Shown here piece after piece: positions 48,765-56,052 of a stretch of 64,000 nt of DNA; position 1 is the first letter of the stretch; every line of letters starts with the position of its first letter. Origin of the DNA: Nitrospira sp. (GTDB lineage Bacteria > Nitrospirota > Nitrospiria > Nitrospirales > Nitrospiraceae); the NCBI GenBank assembly GCA_020853775.1, contig JADYYH010000024.1:1-64000 (forward strand). The letters are read 5' to 3'. The position numbers were made by a program, and so were the translations under genes. Below the pieces are notes generated by a model. It made no database searches, was not told the origin of the DNA, and worked only from the letters and a program-made list of their open reading frames with translations.

Positions 48765-49943
48765 CTATTCTACGCAGGAGACATACGCCTTGGGGCAGGC
48801 CGCATCAAGCCCCCCGGCGGAGTTCCCCTGGAGCGGGAGCTGCTGCATCTGTTCCAGCACCTGCTGGAAATGGCCCGGCGCGCGCGTCCAGAACAGGTAG
48901 TTCGCCCGAAGCCGGTCGCGACCGAACGCGAGTAGTTCGGCGACGGTCGGCACCCGCCCCTTCCCGTCATGCCTGGTGTTATCGTAGTTCGCCTGCATAA
49001 TCGACGGCGTCAGCGGAATCAGGCCCGACATCTGCGGGTAATAGAAGTACACCCCCTTGGGCCTGTTCGGGTGGTCGAAGTTCAACCCCGGATCATCCAG
49101 AAAAATATCCGGCCCACCCAGCCCGGTGCCGATCATCCGCATATGGTCGACAAATCCGGCCAGGATCTCGCGTGGGTAATTCACGAATTGATAGGTCAAG
49201 GTATTGGGAAAGACTGCCCGCATCTGCCGCTGCACATCCAGCAAATTATCGTAGTACTTGTCGGTGTCGTGGCTCGACACCATCTCAATCGGCTGCCCCA
49301 TTGCGGTCTCCGGTAGGCCGATGCCTTCGAAGTGCACGTGGCCGTTGAAACGTTTGCCCAACTCAGCCACCAGCGCCACCAGTCGATCATGTACACCCGA
49401 GTTCCACAGCTTGAGGTTGTGCCCGCGGGGAGCACTCTGCCCAAACGTGCTGAAGGGAAAGGCGCCGCCTTCGTAGACTTCCGTGCGCATATAGGTCGGC
49501 ACCGGCAGGATTTGCGGATTGAAAGACTTCAATTCCAGGAGAATGATCAAATGTTTGTTCAACGGCGCGAGTTCCGTGAGGACCTTTTCAATTCCTTTAA
49601 AATCGTAGCGACCCTCCTCCGGTTCCAGCTCCGGCCATGTAAAGCGTACCTGTAGGCCTCGTAACGCGGGCGTCGCCTTTAACTCGGCATACACCTGCGC
49701 CATGATGCTTGGATTCGTTCGCATAAATGTCATCGGCGCATAATAGTGGCCTGGGTGCCACTTCACCACGCCCGGGGTCGTCGGCACTTCGGCTGCGTTC
49801 CCCGCGTCCACCCCAACCCACGCCCAGGGAAGGCATACAGGAGCGAGGAGGATCAAACTGAGTAGCAGCGGCAGCGGTTTATGACCGGTAGAGACAGGCA
49901 CAGCGCCTGTACGTAAAGGCACTCGATTCGCTGGGCCGTGCAT
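48765..49943 (-). CDS. exported TIM-barrel (glycoside-hydrolase-like) protein
   Basis: This is a protein of about 392 residues. ATG 49943 follows AAAGGAG and leads into a long signal (LPLLLSLILLAPVCLPWAWV). The mature domain has a (beta/alpha)8 feel: GLQVRFTWPELEPEEGRYDFKGIEKVLTELAPLNKHLIILLELKSF, then GHVHFEGIGLPETAMG, with Glu after the fourth strand as in clan A glycoside hydrolases (family 42-like). DIFLDDPGLNFDHPNRPKGVYFYYP and RANYLFWTRAPGHFQQVL follow. The substrate is unknown. It stands alone. Confidence 0.65.
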   Translation of the reverse strand: MHGPANRVPLRTGAVPVSTGHKPLPLLLSLILLAPVCLPWAWVGVDAGNAAEVPTTPGVVKWHPGHYYAPMTFMRTNPSIMAQVYAELKATPALRGLQVRFTWPELEPEEGRYDFKGIEKVLTELAPLNKHLIILLELKSFNPQILPVPTYMRTEVYEGGAFPFSTFGQSAPRGHNLKLWNSGVHDRLVALVAELGKRFNGHVHFEGIGLPETAMGQPIEMVSSHDTDKYYDNLLDVQRQMRAVFPNTLTYQFVNYPREILAGFVDHMRMIGTGLGGPDIFLDDPGLNFDHPNRPKGVYFYYPQMSGLIPLTPSIMQANYDNTRHDGKGRVPTVAELLAFGRDRLRANYLFWTRAPGHFQQVLEQMQQLPLQGNSAGGLDAACPKAYVSCVE

Positions 49944-50263
49944 ACGGCTCCTTTCCAAGCAGGTGGACTGCGACTGTGGGACCGCGATGGTTCTCACGGA
50001 AGACGCCATGCTAGCACGAGCGGGTCCCGCCATACTGTCCTGTGCGGTTCCGTCCTGATGTCGTGGAGGCGATGAGGAACATTGGCCCCCTCTTCTCAAT
50101 TGCCGAGTGAGGCCGGCAGTCGAAATGAATAGGTAGCCCCGGGGGCAGGGAATGGTGGGAATCTCAGGAAGGTCGGCAAACGGTGGTCATGGCGAATCTG
50201 TTCGAGCACGGAGCAAACCGGCGGCGCAACAGCGCCGCCGGTTCGAACAAGAAAGCCTCGCGC
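49944..50263. other. 320-base intergenic stretch
   Basis: It separates two minus-strand genes. It contains a terminator-like hairpin at 50218-50241 and must carry the promoter of the TIM-barrel gene; no clear -35/-10 pair was picked out. No gene is supported. Confidence 0.45.
50218..50241 (-). terminator. hairpin terminator after the CBS-domain gene
   Basis: A perfect 10-bp stem CCGGCGGCGC/GCGCCGCCGG with loop of four, 23 bases beyond the stop of the CBS gene. On the minus strand only TTTG follows, so the U tract is weak. Confidence 0.6.
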
Positions 50264-51040
50264 TTACAACTCCAACATTTTTTGATAGGCTCGTAGTAGG
50301 TCGCCGACCGACAACACACCGACGATCGTGCCGTCTTCTGTCACCGGCAGGTGCCGGATGCCTTCTTTTTTCATCAATCGCAACGCTTCTTTGATCGGCT
50401 CACTATCCTCAATCGTCACTACCGCCTTGCTCATACAGGACATGACGGTGGTGCTGTTCGGATCTAACCCTTTGGCGACGGCCTTCCGGCTCAAATCCGT
50501 ATCGGTGATGATGCCCAGATAACGCGACCCATCATCCACAAGAAGGGACCCGATACGCCACTTCTGCAGCAACCGGCCCGCCTCTTTGATCGAGGCGCTT
50601 TTGTGCACACTCCTGACCTCAGACGACATGAATTCGGCCACGGTGCGGCCATCGATCCGCTCTCCGAGCGTACGCCGCCAATCGCGGCCGACCCTGGCGC
50701 TACGCTTGAGTTCGAGCTGGGCGAGGCAACTCTCCAGGACCTGTTTGCGCTGATGCAGGCTCTCACGTTCGAGATTATGCGTCCCCGCCTCCTGTGCCTC
50801 CTCCGGAAGAATCGCTGCCTCACCAAGCTTGGCATACTGATACGCTTCGAGTTCCTCCGAGGCTCCGCCAAACACCTCGCTCAGCAGTTCCTCGGCCTGC
50901 TCGTCAAACGCATCCAGCGACACATTGCCCTTCCGTCTCGACAAAAACGTCTGAAAGGTCGCCAACGTCCCACGGATCTCTTCGATATGCCGACTGAGCA
51001 CATCAGCCGGCTCCTGGCTCGTCTTCACTTTCTTGGCCAT
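50264..51040 (-). CDS. tandem CBS-domain protein with helical N-terminus
   Basis: This is a 258-residue cytoplasmic protein. Residues 1-125 are helical and charged. Two CBS domains follow: VAEFMSSEVRSVHKSASIKEAGRLLQKWRIGSLLVDDGSRYLGIITDTDLSRKAV and the second with VMSCMSKAVVTIEDSEPIKEALRLMKKEGIRHLPVTEDGTIVGVLSVGDLLRAY. CBS pairs bind adenine nucleotides and signal energy state. It lies 62 bases downstream of nirA on the same strand, so it may be cotranscribed with nitrite reductase. Its target is unknown. Confidence 0.85.
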   Translation of the reverse strand: MAKKVKTSQEPADVLSRHIEEIRGTLATFQTFLSRRKGNVSLDAFDEQAEELLSEVFGGASEELEAYQYAKLGEAAILPEEAQEAGTHNLERESLHQRKQVLESCLAQLELKRSARVGRDWRRTLGERIDGRTVAEFMSSEVRSVHKSASIKEAGRLLQKWRIGSLLVDDGSRYLGIITDTDLSRKAVAKGLDPNSTTVMSCMSKAVVTIEDSEPIKEALRLMKKEGIRHLPVTEDGTIVGVLSVGDLLRAYQKMLEL

Positions 51041-51102
51041 ACCGCCTCCTTGTTGAGGCCAGGAGAATAACGCAAGTCCGATGTCGGCTCAAGCCTCACA
51101 TC

Positions 51103-52707
51103 TCATGTCGAGAACGGTTGCGGCGTGAGGCCTGGCACGATGGCGGCCATCCTGACGTCGGACGACGCCTTAGCCGCGCCCGCGGCTTTCGGGGCGGCCT
51201 TTCCACGCACACGATGCATTTTCTCTCGCGTATGGTAGGGCATGAGGTTCTCGAGGACTGCCGGCAGCTTGTCGCAAGGCACATCCTCCATGATCTTGGT
51301 GGCCAGCTTCGGATCCGGCCCCGACCGGCCGCCGACAAAAATATCGACGGCATCGACGACCTTTCCCCCGACTCTCGCCTTCTTGCCAAGCAGCCCGACA
51401 TCCGCGACGAGATGATTGCCACATCCAGCCGGGCACCCGGACCAGTGCAACGTGATGGGCTTCAGCCCCTCCCCCAGCTTGTGTTCTAAAACTTGGGCCG
51501 TTTCAACGGCCCGACGTTTCGTTTCAATGACGGCCAGGTTGCAATAGTCACTCCCGACACAACTGACAAGCCCCTTGTAGAGCGGTGACGGATTGTAGGC
51601 AAATTGTTTCACGAGCGGCTCCTCCGCCAATTCACCCACCACACGGTCGCTGATGTGAGGAATCACAAAGGCTTGAGCCGGCGAAAGCCGCACTTCACCC
51701 GTCCCATAGCGATCCGCCAGCGCCGCAATGTTGCGCAAATCAGCGGCTTTGATCCGTCCCACCAAGATCTTCAGGCCGATATAGTTCAAGCCGCGTTGCT
51801 TTTGTCGAAAAATGCCGATGTGGTCGCGCTCACCCGCCGCCCGAGCATCGACTCCCGCCGACGGCAACGCACGGCCCATGCGCACCTCCACTTCATGCCG
51901 CAACCGGGCCTCGCCCCAGGCTTCGACGAGAAATGCGAGCCGTGCTTGCGCGCGATTCTCGCGCAGACCATGGTCACGGTAGATGTGCAACAGCGTTCGG
52001 CACACCTCGAAAGCTTCCGCCGGATTTACAAACATGTCCAACGAACTGGCGATGCGATAGCCACCGGAGCCCAGCTTGCCTCCGACCAAGACGTTGTAGC
52101 CGAAATATTTGTCGTGCCCTAAATCATGATGGGCAGGCACCAGCGCGATATCTTGCGTCTCCGTGTGGAGGCAGTTATCCGTGCAGCCGGTCACGGCGAT
52201 GTTGCACTTTCGCGGCAAATTCGTATAGGCAGGATTCCCCAACACTTCGTGGTTGATCGCGCGCACGATCTCTGTCCCGTCGAGCAACTCATTGGGATTC
52301 AGACCCGCTACCGGACAGGTCATGACATTACGCACGCTGTCCATGCCGGTTTGCATCGATGTGAGCCCGACCTCCCCCAGTTTTGCGAAGACCGTGGGCA
52401 CGTGGGCGATCGTCAAGTGGCGCAGTTGCACTTGTTGCCGGGTGGTCACATCGATCACGCCATTGCCATAGGCTGCCGCAATATCCGCCAGCGCTTGGAG
52501 CTGGACTGATGTCGTTTGGCCGCCCGGCATCCGCACTCGCAACATGAAAAAACCCGGCGTGGGATTCCGTAAAAACAGTCCGTACCATTTCAGCCGTTGA
52601 ATATCGTCTTCCGGAATGGACTCCCACCCTGCTTCCGCATAGTGCGCAAGAAGGTCGCGCACCGACAATCCATCTCGCTCGGACTTGATCGCTTCAATCT
52701 TGTTCAT
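51103..52707 (-). CDS. nirA: assimilatory ferredoxin-type nitrite reductase
   Basis: This is a 534-residue sirohaem/4Fe-4S enzyme that reduces nitrite to ammonium. The cluster and sirohaem cysteines are Cys383, Cys389 (VSCVGSDYCNLAVIETK) and Cys425, Cys429 (SGCPAGCGNH). The N-terminal half has GFFMLRVRMPGG, VIDVTTRQQVQLRHL and NVMTCPVAGLNPNELLD; KCNIAVTGCTDNCLHTETQDIALV is also typical. The C-terminal 40 residues (Ala/Lys/Arg-rich) are an extension. ATG 52707 overlaps the upstream winged-helix gene by 4 bases. Nitrite rather than sulfite is inferred from the nirC-cynS neighbours. Confidence 0.9.
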   Translation of the reverse strand: MNKIEAIKSERDGLSVRDLLAHYAEAGWESIPEDDIQRLKWYGLFLRNPTPGFFMLRVRMPGGQTTSVQLQALADIAAAYGNGVIDVTTRQQVQLRHLTIAHVPTVFAKLGEVGLTSMQTGMDSVRNVMTCPVAGLNPNELLDGTEIVRAINHEVLGNPAYTNLPRKCNIAVTGCTDNCLHTETQDIALVPAHHDLGHDKYFGYNVLVGGKLGSGGYRIASSLDMFVNPAEAFEVCRTLLHIYRDHGLRENRAQARLAFLVEAWGEARLRHEVEVRMGRALPSAGVDARAAGERDHIGIFRQKQRGLNYIGLKILVGRIKAADLRNIAALADRYGTGEVRLSPAQAFVIPHISDRVVGELAEEPLVKQFAYNPSPLYKGLVSCVGSDYCNLAVIETKRRAVETAQVLEHKLGEGLKPITLHWSGCPAGCGNHLVADVGLLGKKARVGGKVVDAVDIFVGGRSGPDPKLATKIMEDVPCDKLPAVLENLMPYHTREKMHRVRGKAAPKAAGAAKASSDVRMAAIVPGLTPQPFST

Positions 52708-52901
52708 CTCGTGCTCCCCAGTGCGACGGAATAGTCCAGGCCAGATTTTCTCAACACCACCGCGCCCTCCCGACTCAATCGATCGACCACCAGCAACACC
52801 TGTGACGCGCTCAAACCGGAGAGGGCCATCAATTCCTCGAATGATTGGGGCGCCTGCCGCCTGAGCAGCGTCAGCACTGCGGTTTCTTCATTCGTCTTCA
52901 T
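52704..52901 (-). CDS. small winged-helix-like protein upstream of nirA
   Basis: This is a 65-residue protein. ATG 52901 follows GGGAGG. The sequence ETAVLTLLRRQAPQSFEELMALSGLSASQVLLVVDRLSREGAVVLRKSGLDYSVAL is one compact winged helix (HTH plus a two-strand wing), like a minimal MarR/DprA-type domain. It overlaps nirA by 4 bases and follows cynS by 52 bases, so it belongs to the nitrogen operon. It may bind DNA or a partner protein; the function is not known. Confidence 0.75.
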   Translation of the reverse strand: MKTNEETAVLTLLRRQAPQSFEELMALSGLSASQVLLVVDRLSREGAVVLRKSGLDYSVALGSTR

Positions 52902-52953
52902 GGTGTCCTCCCTTCGTCTGAGCGCCGTCTCAGCCGCACCCAAGGTTTATCGA

Positions 52954-53394
52954 TTAGAACGTTTTGTATTCCAGCCATTTGCCGTTCAGCGTAATCTTGC
53001 AGCGGGCTTCACCCTGAGAGCCGGTCACTTTTTCCATGTCCAGAGTAAAATCGATGGCGCTCATGATCCCGTCGCCGAACATTTCATTCGCCATCTCCCG
53101 CAGGGAATCCCCATAGACACCGATGACTTCCATCAGTCGGTACTTGAACGGGTCCGTCAGATTCGGAAAATCCGCCCGGACAGGAAACGCGCTCAAGGCT
53201 GCCACCTGTTCGTTGTTTAGCCCCAACAACTTCCCGACCTTCGCGGCATCCGCCGGGAGCAGGCGATGGTTCCCGTTCAAGGCCGCCGCCACGAACGTCG
53301 GATTCTTCCCGACCTTCTTGGCCACCTCGGCAATGGTCACTTTCTTCTTCAACCGTTGCGCCTTGATCGCCTTCCGCATCGATTCCTTCTCCAT
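52954..53394 (-). CDS. cynS: cyanate hydratase (cyanase)
   Basis: Cyanase turns cyanate and bicarbonate into ammonium and CO2. The 146-residue protein has the N-terminal helical DNA-binding-like domain (VTIAEVAKKVGKNPTFVAAALNGNHRLLPADAAKVGKLLGLN) and the C-terminal active-site domain. The catalytic residues Arg86, Glu89 and Ser112 (YRLMEVIGVYGDSL, GDGIMSAIDF) match E. coli Arg96, Glu99 and Ser122 at a constant offset of 10. ATG 53394 follows AGGAGG; the open frame further upstream overlaps nirC and is not used. It supplies ammonium to the same pathway as NirA. Confidence 0.95.
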   Translation of the reverse strand: MEKESMRKAIKAQRLKKKVTIAEVAKKVGKNPTFVAAALNGNHRLLPADAAKVGKLLGLNNEQVAALSAFPVRADFPNLTDPFKYRLMEVIGVYGDSLREMANEMFGDGIMSAIDFTLDMEKVTGSQGEARCKITLNGKWLEYKTF

Positions 53395-53447
53395 TCGCTC
53401 CTCCTGTGAATGATCCGCCCTTAATGACGAGCCCTTGCCACTCTGCC

Positions 53448-54278
53448 TCACGATCCTGCCACCACCGATGTGGCCGGTTGCGACACTGGAACTCTCGGAG
53501 CTTCTACCACCCAATAGGGACTCACCATCCAGTACAGCCCACCGACAAACAATCCTCCGCCCACCAGGTTCCCCAGCACGACAAACAGCTGGTTGTACCA
53601 AAACGCCGCCCAGGTCACGGCCGCCTCATGCGGCAGAAACAGTGCCATACCCAACAAGGATTGATTCGCGATGCTGTGTTCGAACCCCGTGCCGATGAAG
53701 GCAAACAGGCACCAAAAGATTAGCAGAATCTTCGCGGTATCATTGGTCGTCCGCCCGGTCATCCACACAGCCAGACAGATCAGCCAATTGCAAAGAATCC
53801 CCCGCACGAACAACTCCCAGGCCGGAAGAGACATTTTCGCCGCCGCCGCTTTCTCGATCAGCTCCATGGCCGGGCCGTTCGCAAACACACCTGACTGGAC
53901 GATCAACCAGGCCAGCGCCAACGACCCGGCCAGATTTCCGATCCACGACCACGCATTGAGCTGAATGACTTGCGTCCAGGACAGACTTCTGGAAAGGCCC
54001 CCGACGGCGCCGATCAAATTGTTGCCGGTGAACAACTCGGACCCCGCAAAAATCACCAGCGTCAGCGCAATACCGAACGAGACTCCCATGACGAGTTTCA
54101 CGACCGGCGATCCGGCCGCCGCCAACGGACCGCCGACACTGAAGATCAATGCTATGCCAAAACCGAGATAGATGCCGGCTAAAGCCGACAAGATAAAATA
54201 CCCACCCGGCGCGTGCTCCAAAAACGACCACTTTCTTGCCGCCATGACTGCGATCCGCTCGTGATCCGCTGTGTGCAT
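53448..54278 (-). CDS. nirC: formate/nitrite channel family protein (NirC-type)
   Basis: This is a 276-residue protein with six membrane helices of the FNT family, pentameric channels for formate, nitrite or related anions. Motifs are LSALAGIYLGFGIALIFSV, LFTGNNLIGAVGGLSRSLSW (the family's N-terminal signature), LFVRGILCNWLICLAVWMTG and FIGTGFEHSIANQSLLGMA, which contains the conserved pore His. Its place before cynS and nirA argues for nitrite. ATG 54278 follows GGGAGAG. Upstream lies an ANTAR-type leader with two terminators and a promoter at 54540-54568. Confidence 0.88.
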   Translation of the reverse strand: MHTADHERIAVMAARKWSFLEHAPGGYFILSALAGIYLGFGIALIFSVGGPLAAAGSPVVKLVMGVSFGIALTLVIFAGSELFTGNNLIGAVGGLSRSLSWTQVIQLNAWSWIGNLAGSLALAWLIVQSGVFANGPAMELIEKAAAAKMSLPAWELFVRGILCNWLICLAVWMTGRTTNDTAKILLIFWCLFAFIGTGFEHSIANQSLLGMALFLPHEAAVTWAAFWYNQLFVVLGNLVGGGLFVGGLYWMVSPYWVVEAPRVPVSQPATSVVAGS

Positions 54279-54317
54279 GAGGCTCTCCCTTCGGTAGTCC
54301 ATCAGCCAGTGCAACTC

Positions 54318-54366
54318 AAAAAAAGACGTCCTCATCCCCGCAGGGGGATGAGGACGTCTTTGTCCT
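54318..54366 (-). promoter_or_regulatory. second leader attenuator of nirC: AAAGAC hexaloop hairpin overlapping a terminator
   Basis: On the minus strand the hairpin AGGAC-AAAGAC-GTCCT (54366-54351) shares its 3' arm with a perfect 15-bp terminator stem (54358-54344 with 54339-54325, loop CTGC), followed by seven T (54324-54318). The two folds exclude each other. The hexaloop has A1 and G4 as in ANTAR targets. The hairpin GCCGAC-GCTGAA-GTCGGC, about 45 bases upstream, could be its partner. Confidence 0.65.
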
Positions 54367-54429
54367 GCTCAACGAGGGCATGATTCCCTCGCCGATTATG
54401 ATGGGCCGACTTCAGCGTCGGCAGAAACG

Positions 54430-54468
54430 AAAAAGGCGTCCGCCACTCTTGAAAGAATGACGGACGCC
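54430..54468 (-). terminator. first intrinsic terminator in the nirC leader
   Basis: Minus strand: GGCGTCCGTCA, a 12-base loop, TGGCGGACGCC, then TTTTT. It overlaps the hexaloop hairpin at 54460-54477. It can also serve as attenuator for nirC and, if transcripts run through, as terminator for glnA. Confidence 0.8.
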
Positions 54469-54520
54469 ATTGTCCGTGTACCGTATGTGGTGCAGGTTCG
54501 AGATCAGGCGTCGTTGCCTG
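54460..54520 (-). promoter_or_regulatory. dual-hexaloop ANTAR-type RNA element in the nirC leader
   Basis: Stem-loop 1 is CAGGC-AACGAC-GCCTG (54520-54505). Stem-loop 2 is ACGGAC-AATGGC-GTCCGT (54477-54460). Both loops have six bases with A first and G fourth, the pattern recognised by ANTAR antiterminators (NasR, NasT, EutV). Stem-loop 2 overlaps the terminator at 54430-54468, so protein binding would allow read-through into nirC-cynS-nirA. The 27-base linker is longer than in the classical motif. Confidence 0.72.
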
Positions 54521-54539
54521 CTCTCACCCACGCACAGCA

Positions 54540-54568
54540 TGTATACCATCGCCCCCCGGATTCGTCAA
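54540..54568 (-). promoter_or_regulatory. sigma70-type promoter of nirC-cynS-nirA
   Basis: Minus strand: TTGACG (54568-54563), a 17-base spacer and TATACA (54545-54540). The transcript would start about 54533, just before the first hexaloop hairpin. Confidence 0.65.
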
Positions 54569-54593
54569 GCGCTCTCGACGAGGAGGCGGCAGC

Positions 54594-56003
54594 CTACACG
54601 TCATAATACAGAAAAAACTCATACGGATGCGGCCGCAACCGCATGGTATCGACTTCCTTGGTCCGCTTGTACCCGATCCAGGCCTCGATGAGGTCCTCGC
54701 TGAATACTCCACCCTTGAGGAGGAACTGATGGTCCTTCTCCAGGTGGTTGAGCGCCTCGTCCAAGCTGCCCGGCATGGTGCGAATCTTGGCCGCTTCCTT
54801 GGCTTCGAGATCGTACAGATCCTTTTCCGCCGGCTCTCCCGGATTGATCTTATTCTCGATACCGTCCAGGCCCGCCATCAGCATAGCCGCAAAGGCCAGG
54901 TACGGGTTGGCGGCAGGATCCGGGAAGCGGACTTCAATCCGCTTCGCTTTCGGGCTCGGGGAGTACATCGGAATACGAATACCGGCCGACCGGTTGCGGC
55001 TCGAATAGGCCAGCAAGACCGGCGCTTCAAAGCCCGGGGTCAACCGCTTGTACGAGTTGGTCGACGGGTTGGTGAATGCCGCCAACGCGGGTGCATGCTT
55101 CAGAATGCCGCCGATGTAATGCAGGCACATCTGCGACACGCCGGCATATTCCTTCCCGGCAAACAGCGGCTTGCCGTCCTTCCAAATGCTCTGGTGGGTA
55201 TGCATACCCGATCCGTTGTCGCCGAAAATCGGCTTGGGCATGAAAGTCACTGTCTTCCCATGGCGACGCGCGACGTTCTTGACGATGTATTTGAACATCA
55301 TCATTTTGTCTGCCGTCCGTAACAGGCTGTCGAAGCGAATGTCGATTTCCGCCTGGCCCGCCGTCGCCACTTCGTGATGATGCTTTTCAGTGGCGATGCC
55401 TGCCTTTTCCATCTCGAGAATCATTTCGGTGCGGATATCCTGCTGCGTATCTGTCGGTGCCACTGGGAAGTAACCTTCCTTGTGGCGAATCTTTCCACCG
55501 AGATTGACCCCCTCCTGCCCCATATTCCACACGCCCTCATCGGAATCGATGTGGTAGTAGGCGCTGTGGTTCGTCTGATCGTAGCGGGCATGGTCGAAAA
55601 TGAAGAATTCGGCTTCCGGCCCCCAGTACGAGGTGTCGCCGATCTTGGTGCTCTGGAGATATTTTTCCGCCTTTTGGGCAATGAACCGCGGATCGCGGTC
55701 ATACATTTCGCGCGTGATCGGATCGACCACATTGCCGATCAGGCTCAGTGTGGGCACGGAGCAAAAGGGATCCATGCAGGCGGTTGCCGGGTCCGGCACG
55801 AGCAGCATGTCGCTGTTGTTGATCGCCCTCCAGCCGCGAATCGACGACCCGTCGAGCCCGGATCCGTCCTTGAAGAGGCCCTCGGTCAGCTCACTGACAG
55901 GAATCGTAAAATGCTGCCAGGTGCCGATCAGGTCGACAAACTTCATGTCCACGACCTGGACCTTATTCTTCTTTGCAAAATCTAACACTTCACGAACGTT
56001 CAT
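54594..56003 (-). CDS. glnA: glutamine synthetase, type I
   Basis: GlnA makes glutamine from glutamate, ammonium and ATP. The 469-residue protein has [43 protein letters not shown], the metal-site segments ([24 protein letters not shown]), [24 protein letters not shown] and [11 protein letters not shown]. The adenylylation Tyr is present in [12 protein letters not shown], so it is a type I-beta enzyme under GlnE-type control, consistent with the split GlnE-like pair at 41.5-45.7 kb. It is last in glnB-glnD-glnA, 49 bases after glnD. Confidence 0.97.
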   Translation of the reverse strand: MNVREVLDFAKKNKVQVVDMKFVDLIGTWQHFTIPVSELTEGLFKDGSGLDGSSIRGWRAINNSDMLLVPDPATACMDPFCSVPTLSLIGNVVDPITREMYDRDPRFIAQKAEKYLQSTKIGDTSYWGPEAEFFIFDHARYDQTNHSAYYHIDSDEGVWNMGQEGVNLGGKIRHKEGYFPVAPTDTQQDIRTEMILEMEKAGIATEKHHHEVATAGQAEIDIRFDSLLRTADKMMMFKYIVKNVARRHGKTVTFMPKPIFGDNGSGMHTHQSIWKDGKPLFAGKEYAGVSQMCLHYIGGILKHAPALAAFTNPSTNSYKRLTPGFEAPVLLAYSSRNRSAGIRIPMYSPSPKAKRIEVRFPDPAANPYLAFAAMLMAGLDGIENKINPGEPAEKDLYDLEAKEAAKIRTMPGSLDEALNHLEKDHQFLLKGGVFSEDLIEAWIGYKRTKEVDTMRLRPHPYEFFLYYDV

Positions 56004-56052
56004 CCCCTCCTCCTTTCAACCGCCGATAAAAGAACCACCCACACGCTGTCGT

